Source of the DNA: Nannocystis bainbridge
GTDB lineage: Bacteria > Myxococcota_A > Polyangia > Nannocystales > Nannocystaceae
NCBI RefSeq assembly: GCF_028368995.1
Contig: NZ_JAQNDL010000003.1
Coordinates: forward strand, 2,969,752 to 3,033,751
DNA length: 64,000 nucleotides
Reading direction: 5' to 3'
A model generated the notes under the pieces. That model was not told the DNA's origin and did no database searches. It worked only from the letters and a program-made list of their open reading frames with translations. A program made the position numbers and the translations under genes. Within the stretch, counting starts at the first letter, position 1. The number at the start of each line of letters is the position of its first letter. Below are positions 42,607-51,074 of this stretch, piece after piece.

Positions 42607-43848
42607 TCAGCCGAGCTCGACGCGCACCGTCGAGATCAGCCGGCGCAGCGCGCGGGCCACCACTTCGGTGTCGGGGTGACGCAGGATCGCGTAGCCCTCG
42701 CCGTCGTAGGAGTCCGCGCGGGGTTGACCGATCTGCGGCAGCTTCACGTCGACCACCAGGGAGCCGAGGTCGCGCTGGGCCTCGTTCAACCCGTGGAGCG
42801 CGACCACGCGGGCGCCCGGGCGGGACTTGCCCTGACCGCGGAAGAACGCCACCCCGGCCGCGTACTTGCGCACCGGCGAGTCCCACTGATCCAGCACCAC
42901 CAGTCGGGCCCAGCGCTCGTAAAAATCGACGTCGTGGGCGTACGAGTTGAGGCTGACGATCTGCGCCCCGGGCGGGCGCGCGCCGACCTCGGAGATCGCC
43001 ACCGGCGGGCCGCCCGGGCGGTCGCGGCGGAACCACTCCATGTGCGACAGACCGGTGCCCATCCCGAGCGCCTGCAGGGCCGCCAGCGCGTGCGGGCGCG
43101 CGAGCCGGGTGTCCTCGGTCTCCTCCTCGCGCGGCATCATCACGGTCCACTGAATCCACGGGTTCTCGAGCACGTGCAGCGGCGGCGGATCGTACAGCGT
43201 CGACGAGAACCACACCGGCTTGCCCTGGATCGTCACCGTCTCGAACGAGCGCTCGCGGCCGGTCACGAACTCCTCGGCCACCGCCGGGCGCTCGGGCGAC
43301 GGGCGCAGCGCCGACAGGGCGTGGTGCAGCGTCTCGGCGTCGGTGACGCGGAACGTGCCCTTGGCCGCGGCCGCGTCGGGCGGCTTCAAGATCAGCGGGT
43401 AGCCGACGTCGAGCGCGAAGGCCCAACCCTCGCCGGCCGAGGTGATCCTTCGGTGGCGCGCGCACGGGACTCCGGCCCGCTGCAGCACGTCCTTCATGCG
43501 CGCCTTGTCGCGGAAGTTGCGCGACACCTCCTCGCCCATGCCCTCGATGCCGAGGCGGTCGCGCAGCTGACCGAGCTGGACCTGCAGCTGCTCGAGCGTG
43601 CCGAGCAGGCGGTCGACCCCGCCGAGGCGGTGCCCCACCGTCTTGACCGCGCCCTCGAGGTGGCCGACGTCGAGCGCGTCGGCGACCCGCTCGAACGCCG
43701 CCAGCCGGCGCCGCACCTCGGGCGCGATCCGGTCGAGCGGCTCCTGCGAGATCAGCCCCAGGCGCACGTTCGGCAGCGACGCCACCGCGTGCACGAAGCG
43801 CATCGTCGCCGGGAGGTTGAAGGGGGCGATGAAGATGACGGCGGGCAT
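42607..43848 (-). CDS. ATP-grasp ligase, paralogue B of the cluster
   Basis: 413 residues. An N-terminal pre-ATP-grasp domain begins MPAVIFIAPFNLPATMRFVH. The ATP-grasp region (about 125-340) includes VGYPLILKPPDAAAAKGTFR (ATP-binding lysine), AEEFVTGRERSFETVTIQGK, and GLSHMEWFRRD leading to ISEVGARPPGA, where the second acidic metal ligand lies. It forms an acyl-phosphate and couples a carboxylate to an amine or thiol. B, C and D share HMEW and E(I/V)(G/A)(A/S)R(P/S)PG. It is the last gene of the leftward arm. Confidence 0.85.
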   Translation of the reverse strand: MPAVIFIAPFNLPATMRFVHAVASLPNVRLGLISQEPLDRIAPEVRRRLAAFERVADALDVGHLEGAVKTVGHRLGGVDRLLGTLEQLQVQLGQLRDRLGIEGMGEEVSRNFRDKARMKDVLQRAGVPCARHRRITSAGEGWAFALDVGYPLILKPPDAAAAKGTFRVTDAETLHHALSALRPSPERPAVAEEFVTGRERSFETVTIQGKPVWFSSTLYDPPPLHVLENPWIQWTVMMPREEETEDTRLARPHALAALQALGMGTGLSHMEWFRRDRPGGPPVAISEVGARPPGAQIVSLNSYAHDVDFYERWARLVVLDQWDSPVRKYAAGVAFFRGQGKSRPGARVVALHGLNEAQRDLGSLVVDVKLPQIGQPRADSYDGEGYAILRHPDTEVVARALRRLISTVRVELG

Positions 43849-43867
43849 GATCGGATGTCTCTTCGCG

Positions 43868-43895
43868 CAGGTCCTTCGGGACAGGAACCTACGGA
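43868..43895. repeat. CAGG-variant hairpin between cluster genes
   Basis: caggtccttcgggacagg is an imperfect hairpin with a TTCG loop, followed by ctacggacagg. It sits between the two leftward cluster genes and might cause partial termination. Confidence 0.6.
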
Positions 43896-43900
43896 CAGGC

Positions 43901-44638
43901 TCAGGAGTGCTCGGCCAGGTACTTCGGCAGCATCTCGCGCCAGGTCGGCCAGTCGTGGTCGTGGTCCTCGCCCCACAGGTCGACGCGGTTGGGCACGCCG
44001 CGGCGGCCGAGCACGCTGGCGATCTCCCACGAGTTGCCCGGCCGGTCCCAGCGGCCCTCGCCGACCGCGAGGATCGCCAGGCGCGTGCGCAGGCGGGCCA
44101 GCTGCGGGCCCTCCGGCAGCGTCGGCACGAAGTGGATCGGCGAGAAGTAGTGGAGGTCGAGCGTGTGCACGCCGTCCATCCAGCCGGTGAGGTTGTAGGT
44201 GCCGCTCATGCCGATCGCCAGGGCGAACGCGTCCGGGTGGCGGATCAGCGAGGCGACCGCGTTGAGCGCCCCGATCGACGCGCCCGCGGTGATGATCTCG
44301 ATGTCGGGCGTCTGGCAGTCGGTGCGGATCGCCGGCACCAGCTCCTCGGCGACGAACGCGTCGTACTGGTTCTGCAGCCACGCCTTTTGCTGCGGCGAGC
44401 GGTCGTCGCGGATCCAGTTCTTCCCGGCCGTGCTGTCGGGCGAGTAGACCTTGATCCGGCCGGCGTCGATGAGCGGCGAGAGGGCGCGGATCATCAGCAT
44501 CCGCTCGCACTCCTCGCAGTCGCCCCCGGCCGTCGGGAACAGGAGCACAGGGCGGCCGTAGCTGCCCCAGCGCGCAAAGGAGACCTCCTGACGGAGGCGC
44601 GACGAGTACCAGGTCGAGCGACTCTTATCCATGGCCAT
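43901..44638 (-). CDS. Esterase-type alpha/beta hydrolase of the ATP-grasp cluster
   Basis: 245 residues. FARWGSYGRPVLLFPTAGGD is the early oxyanion strand, IITAGASIGALNAV is the nucleophile elbow (GASIG), and the catalytic aspartate and histidine are expected in LAILAVGEGRWDRP and EDHDHDWPTW. It is of the esterase D / DUF-type 'YSPDSTAGKNW' group, cytoplasmic (no signal). Possible roles are release of an ester-linked product or proofreading of activated intermediates made by the ligases. MDKSR at 44632 is an alternative start. Confidence 0.8.
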   Translation of the reverse strand: MAMDKSRSTWYSSRLRQEVSFARWGSYGRPVLLFPTAGGDCEECERMLMIRALSPLIDAGRIKVYSPDSTAGKNWIRDDRSPQQKAWLQNQYDAFVAEELVPAIRTDCQTPDIEIITAGASIGALNAVASLIRHPDAFALAIGMSGTYNLTGWMDGVHTLDLHYFSPIHFVPTLPEGPQLARLRTRLAILAVGEGRWDRPGNSWEIASVLGRRGVPNRVDLWGEDHDHDWPTWREMLPKYLAEHS

Positions 44639-44715
44639 GGTTGAGGAGGCACCGCGAGGCGGGCCGGGTGGCCGGCGCCGACCCCGTCGCGCGGGGCCGG
44701 TCGAACCGGTTCTTT

Positions 44716-44737
44716 GGGACATGTCCTTCGACACAGG
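44716..44737. repeat. CATGTCC-family hairpin inside the cluster
   Basis: gggacatgtccttcgacacagg abuts the stop codon of ATP-grasp gene A. Confidence 0.6.
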
Positions 44738-46255
44738 CTAGTTCTTGGCCTTCTTGCCCTTGCCGCCCTTCGGCGGGGCGGCGGGCTTGAGCGGCGCGAA
44801 CGCGGCCGGCTCGGGCTGCGCGGCGACCTCGGCCGCCGGCGCCTTCTCGGTCGGCGTGGCGACCTCGGGCGTGGCGACCTCGGGCGTGGTGGTCACGGGC
44901 GTGGTGGTCACGGCCTCGGGCGTGGTCACGACTTCGGGCGTGCGCACGGCCTCGGGCGTGGTCACGACTTCGGGCGCGGCAGCGGCGGCCGTCGCCTGCT
45001 CCTTGGCCGTGTTCATGCGGTCAGCCTCGCACTTGCGCCAGAACTGGATCAGGCCGAAGAAGTGGTCGGTGAACGCCTCCACCTCGTGGGCGGGGAACAG
45101 CGCGGCGACCTTCTGGCGCACGAAGCCCTTGGCGGTGTCGGTGCCGAAGAACTCCCACGTGACCTCGTCGAGGTGCGTCAGGTGCTTGGCGACGAACTCC
45201 TGGAAGCGGTCGTGCTCCATCCGCTCGCGGGCGATCTTGGCGTAGCCGGCCAGGCGCTCGCGGTACGGCAGGTCCTTCTTGGCGATCTCGAAGAACGGCG
45301 CCCAGTCGAGGTTGAGCGCCTTCTTGCGCCCGGTCGCCGCGCAGAACAGCGACCAGCGGATCATGTTCTTGACCAGCTCGGGGAAGTGGAAGTGCAGCGA
45401 CGTGACCTGGAAGTCGGGGCACGCGTTGGCGAAGTCGATCGGGTAGAAGGTCCCCTCTTTGCGCAGCGACTCGCACGAGTTGAACTCCCAGCCGAAGAAC
45501 GCGTTGATGGTGAGGCAGGTGTCCTGGAGGACGCTCCACTCCTCGCCGTCGACGAAGAAGAAATCGACCTTGTAGCGGTCGTGCAGCGGCGCGTCGGGGT
45601 CGTAGCGGACGATGTGGACCTGCGGGCCGATGCCGATCGCGCGCACGAACAGGTCGAACGGGTCGACCGCGCGCTGCAGGTGCATCACCCGCCGGCCGCT
45701 CTGCTCGTAGGCCTTGAGCAGCTGCTGGGTGTTGTTGATCTTGGTGACCCCGACCCACGCGCCGCCGTCGTAGGGCTTCATGAACAGCGGATAGCCGAGC
45801 TTCTCGCCGATCTCCGCCAGCTCGAACTTCCGCCCGTAGCGCTCGAGCATCGGGTAGATGTCGGGGTTGTCGGGCGAGAGCTCGCGCGGCGGCACCATCC
45901 ACGTCTCGGGGATCGGCATGCCGAGGGCCATCATCGCCGAGTAGGTCGTGTGCTTCTCCATCGACTGGAGCGACCACGGATTGTTGAGGACGTAGAGGCC
46001 GTCCATCACCACGGCCTTCTTGATCCACTCGCGGCTGGTATGGAACCAGTGCGTCAGGCGATCGAGAACCATGTCGTAGCGGACAGGCTGACGTAGGTTG
46101 AACGGCTCGACGCTGACGCGCTCGACGTGGAACCTGATCGCGTCCTCGCCCGAGGGGATGCTGAGATCGAGGCGATTGACGATCTCCTCATAGCAAGCGG
46201 GCCAGCACAGGTCGGCCCCGAGGGACAATCCGATGTTCTTGGTGACGTTGGCCAT
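44738..46255 (-). CDS. ATP-grasp protein A with Pro/Thr/Val repeat tail
   Basis: 505 residues. The fold is RimK-like: LYVLNNPWSLQSMEKHTTYS with the substrate-binding lysine region, then LGYPLFMKPYDGGAWVGVTK (ATP lysine) and VHIVRYDPDAPLHDRYKVDF. Residues about 300-420 form a helical C-terminal domain absent from B, C and D. The last about 80 residues repeat PEVVTTPEAV and PEVATPT units and end in basic KGGKGKKAKN, a flexible tether. AGGAGAA precedes ATG 46255. A is not a close paralogue of B-D, so it probably catalyses a distinct ligation. Confidence 0.82.
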   Translation of the reverse strand: MANVTKNIGLSLGADLCWPACYEEIVNRLDLSIPSGEDAIRFHVERVSVEPFNLRQPVRYDMVLDRLTHWFHTSREWIKKAVVMDGLYVLNNPWSLQSMEKHTTYSAMMALGMPIPETWMVPPRELSPDNPDIYPMLERYGRKFELAEIGEKLGYPLFMKPYDGGAWVGVTKINNTQQLLKAYEQSGRRVMHLQRAVDPFDLFVRAIGIGPQVHIVRYDPDAPLHDRYKVDFFFVDGEEWSVLQDTCLTINAFFGWEFNSCESLRKEGTFYPIDFANACPDFQVTSLHFHFPELVKNMIRWSLFCAATGRKKALNLDWAPFFEIAKKDLPYRERLAGYAKIARERMEHDRFQEFVAKHLTHLDEVTWEFFGTDTAKGFVRQKVAALFPAHEVEAFTDHFFGLIQFWRKCEADRMNTAKEQATAAAAAPEVVTTPEAVRTPEVVTTPEAVTTTPVTTTPEVATPEVATPTEKAPAAEVAAQPEPAAFAPLKPAAPPKGGKGKKAKN

Positions 46256-46331
46256 GTCGGCTTCTCCTACGGCAGCCGCGACTCTTGCCAAATTCGCCCC
46301 AGTTTGCAAGGGCCGGCGCCAGCGCCGTCGG

Positions 46332-47498
46332 CTACTCGTAGACCATCCACAGCGGCCCCGGGAACAGCCACGAGAGCCCGCTCCGCAGGCGATCGCGCCA
46401 GTTCTCCCAATTATGACCGTCGCGCGCCTCCTCGTACTTGACCTCCATGCCGGTCGATTGGAGGAGCGGCACCAGCGACCGGTTCTCGTAGATGAGGCTC
46501 TCGTAGGTGCCGCAGCTGAGATAGACCTTGTCGCTCGGCCTGCCCGGGTTCTCGCGGAAGTTGTTGACGAAGTCGACGACCTTGGCGAACACCGGTCCGC
46601 GCTTGCTCTCGCCGATGTCGGTGAACGCGAAGCTCCCCGATTGCAGGAGCAGCCGCCCGAACGTGCCCGGGTAGCGCCACGCGGTCGAGAGCGAGGCGAC
46701 CCCGCCGAAGCTCGCGCCCATCAGGCACCGCGCCGCGGGCGCCGCGTACAGCGGGTACTGCTTCTCCATGAAGGGCAGCAGGTGCTCGGCGATGAAGGCC
46801 GCGTGGAGCGGGTTGTTGGGGTACTCGCCGATGCGGTCGCCCGGGTGGGTCAGCGCGGCCACCAGCGGCGCGACCTCGAGGCGGTGGATCAGGTTGTCGA
46901 GCACCGACTTGAGCGCCGCGTAGCGCATGTAGTCGCCGCCGTCGTGGACGATGAGCAGCGGGTACCGGCGGCTCTCGCGGAACCGGGCCGGCAAGTAGAT
47001 GCTGACCCGCTGGGTCCCGAGCGGCGTGCCCTCGAGCTGGGTCTCGATCATCGTCCCCGGCCTGGCCTCCGGGTCATGTTCGGCCCAGCCGGGCGTGCGA
47101 TAGCCCTGGCCGTGGGCCACCGAGTTGGCGCCGAACGGGTCGTGCGCGAGGTTGGGGTTCAGCGGGTCGCGGATCCACGTGCCGGTGCCGCCGAGGATCA
47201 CCTCGAGCTTGTATTCGACGCGCGACTGCGGCGGCAGCTCGAGCGTGTGGTACCAAAAGTCGCTGCTGCCGACCCGCGTAAACGGCTGCGACGAGCCGAG
47301 GCCGAACACCCAGTGGCGCAGGTTCACCTGGTCGCCCGGGCCGCGGTAGACGAACGTCGCGTTGCGCCCCTCGATCAGCGGGAACGAGTGCGTGCGCAGG
47401 AACTTGTCGATCGCCGCCGCGTCGACCGGGCCGTGCGCGAGGAAGCTCTGGATCGCCAGCTTCATGGGCGGGTGCAGACGGGTGTTCATGGCCGGCAT
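46332..47498 (-). CDS. Fes/esterase D-type hydrolase with CBM48-like N-terminus
   Basis: 388 residues. Residues about 40-150 (NATFVYRGPGDQVNLRHWVF, FWYHTLELPPQSRVEYKLEV) match the immunoglobulin-like N-terminal domain of enterochelin esterases. The hydrolase domain has YLPARFRESRRYPLLIVHDG, a CLMGASFGGVASL nucleophile elbow, and the catalytic histidine in ARDGHNWENW. Its start overlaps the S51-like stop (TGATG), so the two are translationally coupled. It has no signal peptide. By family it would cleave esters of a peptide-like or siderophore-like product. Confidence 0.87.
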   Translation of the reverse strand: MPAMNTRLHPPMKLAIQSFLAHGPVDAAAIDKFLRTHSFPLIEGRNATFVYRGPGDQVNLRHWVFGLGSSQPFTRVGSSDFWYHTLELPPQSRVEYKLEVILGGTGTWIRDPLNPNLAHDPFGANSVAHGQGYRTPGWAEHDPEARPGTMIETQLEGTPLGTQRVSIYLPARFRESRRYPLLIVHDGGDYMRYAALKSVLDNLIHRLEVAPLVAALTHPGDRIGEYPNNPLHAAFIAEHLLPFMEKQYPLYAAPAARCLMGASFGGVASLSTAWRYPGTFGRLLLQSGSFAFTDIGESKRGPVFAKVVDFVNNFRENPGRPSDKVYLSCGTYESLIYENRSLVPLLQSTGMEVKYEEARDGHNWENWRDRLRSGLSWLFPGPLWMVYE

Positions 47499-48421
47499 CA
47501 GTGCAGCGCCACCAGGTGGCCGTCGGTGCGGAGCTGGAACGTGTTGGACCCGGCGCTCCAGCGCGGGCCGTCGAAGTGGATGAAGCAGCGCTCGTCGAGC
47601 GCCACGCAGGTGGCCGGCGCGAACCGGCGGGCGAACACCGTGATGCGCCCCGGGTCCTGCAGGTTGAGCCGCCGGCGCGCGTGCGGCAGCGGGACCACGC
47701 CCGGGAACAGCCCGAGCCCACCTTCTAGGACCTCGGCGTTGCCGCGGCCCTGCGGCGGGCTGTCGTGGAACAGCACGATCCGGCTGGCCAACACCATCGC
47801 CCCGGCCGACCAGGCGATGATCGGCAGGTCGGCGAGACGTGGCCCGAGGTCGAACAGCCGCAGGCGGTTATAGAGGACCGCCACGTGCCCGCCGGCGATC
47901 GCCACCCCGGCGCAGTCGGCCAGGATCGCCTCGATCTCCTTGAGCTGCTTGAGGATCGCCGGCCGCTCGAGCGGCTTCACCTTGCGATCGAAGTCCCGCT
48001 GGATGTGCTGGGTCTTGACCACGTGGTGGGCGTCGAGCAAGCGGACGGCCTGGACCGCCTCCTCCAACTCGGCGTCGACGAGGTCGCGCGGCGCCTGGGC
48101 CTGCTGGACCCGCCGCGCCGCCTTGAGGTGGCTGGCGAGCCGCAAGCGGTACAGGTCCTGCAACTGGCGCAGACGGTCCTGCTTGGCCCGGTGGGCGGCG
48201 AACAGCTCGGGGTCCTCGCGGAAGGCCGTCTCGGCCCGCGCGTGCAGCATCAAGTTGACGGCCCGGTTGCCGAACGCGGCGCACAGCTCCTGGTCCTCGT
48301 CCTCGCGCTCCTGCCAGCCCGCGGTGACGGCGGCGATCGGGCCGTCGATGCCGAGCATGTCGGCCGCCTTGTCGACGATCGGGTGGAGGCGTTGGGGGCC
48401 GAGGAGCACGCCTCGGGTCAT
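47498..48421 (-). CDS. Cyanophycinase-like peptidase S51 / type 1 glutamine amidotransferase-fold protein
   Basis: 307 residues. LPIIAWSAGAMVL carries the S51 nucleophile context (G/W-S-A-G-A), and LGLFPGVVPLPHARRRLNL parallels the 'D.HF..R.R..RL' segment of cyanophycinases, though its aspartate is not conserved. VAIAGGHVAVLYNRL is the oxyanion-hole strand. Residues about 60-180 are an extra helical, Arg/Gln-rich insert (RAKQDRLRQLQDLYRLRLAS). S51 enzymes hydrolyse beta-aspartyl or other isopeptide bonds. It is the first gene of the leftward arm, with AGGAGAA before the ATG. Confidence 0.78.
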   Translation of the reverse strand: MTRGVLLGPQRLHPIVDKAADMLGIDGPIAAVTAGWQEREDEDQELCAAFGNRAVNLMLHARAETAFREDPELFAAHRAKQDRLRQLQDLYRLRLASHLKAARRVQQAQAPRDLVDAELEEAVQAVRLLDAHHVVKTQHIQRDFDRKVKPLERPAILKQLKEIEAILADCAGVAIAGGHVAVLYNRLRLFDLGPRLADLPIIAWSAGAMVLASRIVLFHDSPPQGRGNAEVLEGGLGLFPGVVPLPHARRRLNLQDPGRITVFARRFAPATCVALDERCFIHFDGPRWSAGSNTFQLRTDGHLVALH

Positions 48422-48522
48422 GGAGTTGTTCTCCTGCGCGAGCCCGTGGTAAGGCCCCTCTGGGGCTTCATCGCGTCGACCCGTTCGACGCAATCGGCGG
48501 CCCGGAGGGGTACAATCTCGTC
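48422..48522. promoter_or_regulatory. Divergent promoter region of the ATP-grasp cluster
   Basis: 101 bases separate the two arms. TACAAT at 48511-48516 ends 6 bases before ATG 48523, so rightward transcripts may be leaderless. ttcgac repeats occur at 48484 and 48475. The leftward start has AGGAGAA and must use a promoter inside the same interval, so the two arms are probably co-regulated. Confidence 0.5.
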
Positions 48523-49743
48523 ATGCATGTCCTGTTCGTCGCCCCGCACTTTCCCTCTTACCAGAGGCATTTTGTCCGCGCCATGCATTCGGTCGGCGCC
48601 CGCGTGACCGGGATCGGCGAAGCGCATCCTTCGCAGCTCGACGACGAACTGAAGAGCTGGCTGCACGGCTACGAGCAGGTGCCCTCGGTGGTCGACGAAG
48701 GTGCTCTCTACGACGCTGTCCGGCGCTGCCAAAAGCGCGAGTGGGTCGACCGCCTCGAGTGCACCATCGAGGCCCACATCATCTCCACCGCCAAGGTGCG
48801 CGAGGCGACCAAGATCCCCGGGCCTTCGGTGCAGTCGGCGATGCTGTGCCGCGACAAGCCGATGATGAAGGAGTTCCTGCGCAAGCACGACATCCCGTGC
48901 GCGCAGTCGACCGGCGTCGACACGATCGAAGAGGGCCTGGCCTTCGCGCGTCGGGTCGGCTTCCCGCTGATCGTCAAGCCGCGCGCCGGCGCCGGCGCCT
49001 CGGGCACCTCGCGCGTCGACGCCGAGCCGCAGCTCGTGCAGACCCTCCGCGAGATGAACGTCGGCCGCGGCGCCTCGGTCGCGCTCGAGGAGTTCATCGA
49101 GGGCCACGAGGGCTTCTACGACACGCTCTCGATCGACGGCCGCCCGGTGTTCGAGTTCGTCTCGCACTACTACCCCAACGTGCTCGACGCGATGCGCAAC
49201 CGGTGGATCACGCCGTACATCGTCTCGACCAACCGCCTCGACGGGTCCGGCTACGACAACCTCAAGGAGATGGGCCGCAAGGTGATCGAGGTGATGGACC
49301 TCGGCACCACCGCGACCCACATGGAGTGGTTCTCCGGGCCCAAGGGCCTCAAGTTCTCCGAGATCGGCTCGCGCCCGCCGGGCGTCGGTCAGTGGGACGT
49401 CTACGCCGACGGCAACGACATCGACATCTACCGCGAGTGGGCCAACGCGGTCGTGCACGGCCGGGTCGAGCGGCGGCCGTCGCGGCGGTTCGCCAGCGGC
49501 ATCATCGCCCTGCGGCCCGACCGCGACGGGCGGATCCGCGGCTACGAGGGCCTCGACGACGTCCAGCGCCGCTTCGGCCAGTACATCTGCCGCGCCCACC
49601 TGCCGCCCGCCGGCTGGCCGACCCAGCCGATCGAGGCCGGCTACATGGCCAACGCGTGGATTCAGATGCGTCACCCCGACTACGACGCGATGCGCGAGAT
49701 CTTCGAGATCATCGGCCGCACCGTGAAGGTCCGCGCCGGCTGA
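48523..49743 (+). CDS. ATP-grasp ligase, paralogue C
   Basis: 406 residues. MHVLFVAPHFPSYQRHFVRA starts a Rossmann-like pre-ATP-grasp domain. CRDKPMMKEFLRKHDIPCAQ begins the ATP-grasp, GFPLIVKPRAGAGASGTSRV contains the P-loop-like ATP lysine, LEEFIEGHEGFYDTLSIDGR holds adenine/metal contacts, and HMEWF...KFSEIGSRPPGV ends the active site. Similarity to carbamoyl-phosphate-synthase-like and biotin-carboxylase-like ATP-grasps suggests carboxylate-amine ligation. It is followed after 11 bases by paralogue D. Confidence 0.87.
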   Translation: MHVLFVAPHFPSYQRHFVRAMHSVGARVTGIGEAHPSQLDDELKSWLHGYEQVPSVVDEGALYDAVRRCQKREWVDRLECTIEAHIISTAKVREATKIPGPSVQSAMLCRDKPMMKEFLRKHDIPCAQSTGVDTIEEGLAFARRVGFPLIVKPRAGAGASGTSRVDAEPQLVQTLREMNVGRGASVALEEFIEGHEGFYDTLSIDGRPVFEFVSHYYPNVLDAMRNRWITPYIVSTNRLDGSGYDNLKEMGRKVIEVMDLGTTATHMEWFSGPKGLKFSEIGSRPPGVGQWDVYADGNDIDIYREWANAVVHGRVERRPSRRFASGIIALRPDRDGRIRGYEGLDDVQRRFGQYICRAHLPPAGWPTQPIEAGYMANAWIQMRHPDYDAMREIFEIIGRTVKVRAG

Positions 49744-49754
49744 GGAGCCAGTCC

Positions 49755-50972
49755 ATGAAGGTCCTCTTCATCTCCCCCCACTATCCCGAAGAGATGCTGG
49801 ACTTCACCCGCGGCCTCGCCGAGGTCGGGGCCCAGGTCTACGGCGTCGGCGAGCTGCCGAAGGCCGCGCTGCCGGCCAAGGTCCAGCGGCACCTCCGCGA
49901 CTACTTGCAGATCCCCAGCCTGTTCGACGAGGACTCGGCCGTCCGCCACATCGTCCAGGCGGCCCGGCGGTTCCGCCCCGACCGCGTCGAGTGCCTGTGG
50001 GAGCCGTGCGTCGTGCTGGCGGCGCGCGTGCGCCAGGAGCTCGGCATGCCAGGCATGAGCCCCGACGTCGCCATCGGCTTCCGCGACAAGCCGATCATGA
50101 AGCAGCGGCTGTTCGACGCCAACCTCCGCGTGCCGCGGTTCGCCCGCGTCCGCACCGCCAAGGAGGCGTTCGAGGCCGCCTACGCGATCGGCTACCCGGT
50201 GTGCGTCAAGCCGGTCGCCGGCGCCGGCTCGGCCGACACCTACCGCGTCGGCGACGACGCCGAGCTGCGCGCGGTCCTCGGCGCCGTCGAGCGCCACCCC
50301 GAGATCAACCTCGAGGAGTACATCGAGGGCGAGGAGTTCACCTACGACACCGTCTGCATCGACGGCGAGCCGGTGTTCGAGAGCGTCGCCCAGTACTTCC
50401 CCAAGCCGATGGAGGGCCGCAACAACGAGTGGATCACGCCGGCCCAGGTGGTCTTCCGCGACCCCTATCAGCCGGCGCTGATGCCCGGCATCGAGCTCGG
50501 GCGCAAGGTCATCAAGGCGCTCGGCATGACCACCGGCTTCACCCACATGGAGTGGTACAAGAAGCCCAACGGCGAGGCCGTGTTCGGCGAGATCGCCGCC
50601 CGCTCGCCCGGCGGCAAGCTCGTCGACCAGATGAACTTCGCCAACGACTTCGACCTCTACCGCGAGACCGCCCGCGCGATCTGCTGGAAGAGCTTCGAGG
50701 CCAAGCCGCAGCGGCGCTACCACGTCGCCGCGCTGTTCAAGCGGGCCGTCGGCCAGGGCAAGATCCGCCGCATCGAGGGCCTCGACCAGATCCAGCAGCG
50801 CCTCGGCCCCAGCCTCGTCGTCACCGACCTGCTACCGGTCGGCAGCAACCGCCGCGACTGGCGCCAGACCCTGCTGTCCGACGGCTTCATGATCCTGCGC
50901 CACCCGGACTTCCGCACCTGCATGGACATGATGCGCTTCGCCATCTCGACCCTGCGGATCCACGCCGCCTGA
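49755..50972 (+). CDS. ATP-grasp ligase, paralogue D
   Basis: 405 residues, paralogous to C along its length: MKVLFISPHYPEEMLDFTRG, FRDKPIMKQRLFDANLRVPR, GYPVCVKPVAGAGSADTYRV, LEEYIEGEEFTYDTVCIDGE and HMEWYKK...FGEIAARSPGG align with the same elements in C. AGGAG precedes the ATG. C and D probably act in sequence or as a heteromer on related substrates. Strong hairpin terminators follow at 50993-51063. Confidence 0.87.
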   Translation: MKVLFISPHYPEEMLDFTRGLAEVGAQVYGVGELPKAALPAKVQRHLRDYLQIPSLFDEDSAVRHIVQAARRFRPDRVECLWEPCVVLAARVRQELGMPGMSPDVAIGFRDKPIMKQRLFDANLRVPRFARVRTAKEAFEAAYAIGYPVCVKPVAGAGSADTYRVGDDAELRAVLGAVERHPEINLEEYIEGEEFTYDTVCIDGEPVFESVAQYFPKPMEGRNNEWITPAQVVFRDPYQPALMPGIELGRKVIKALGMTTGFTHMEWYKKPNGEAVFGEIAARSPGGKLVDQMNFANDFDLYRETARAICWKSFEAKPQRRYHVAALFKRAVGQGKIRRIEGLDQIQQRLGPSLVVTDLLPVGSNRRDWRQTLLSDGFMILRHPDFRTCMDMMRFAISTLRIHAA

Positions 50973-50992
50973 ACCGAGCCTGCAGGTGTACG

Positions 50993-51025
50993 AAGGGACA
51001 TGCCCAAACGGGCATGTCCCTTTTT
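50993..51025 (+). terminator. Terminator built from the CATGTCC hairpin element
   Basis: gggacatgccc-aaac-gggcatgtccc is a perfect 11-bp stem, extended by flanking A-T pairs (aa...tt), followed by ttttt. This is a canonical intrinsic terminator 22 bases after the ATP-grasp D stop and shows what the dispersed element can do. Confidence 0.92.
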
Positions 51026-51035
51026 CCATGCGCGA

Positions 51036-51063
51036 AAGGGCATGTCCTTGTGGACATGCCCCT
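51036..51063 (-). terminator. Second CATGTCC hairpin, serving the convergent gene
   Basis: gggcatgtcc-ttgt-ggacatgccc is a perfect 10-bp stem; on the minus strand it is followed by a short TTT. It lies about 12 bases past the stop of the polyprenyl synthase gene. Confidence 0.8.
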
Positions 51064-51074
51064 TCGTTCAGGCT

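Noticed and set aside
46332..47498. Glycogen-branching or isoamylase enzyme, from the CBM48-like N-terminus
   Set aside because: The catalytic domain is an alpha/beta hydrolase with GASFGG, as in Fes-type esterases, and not a TIM-barrel amylase.
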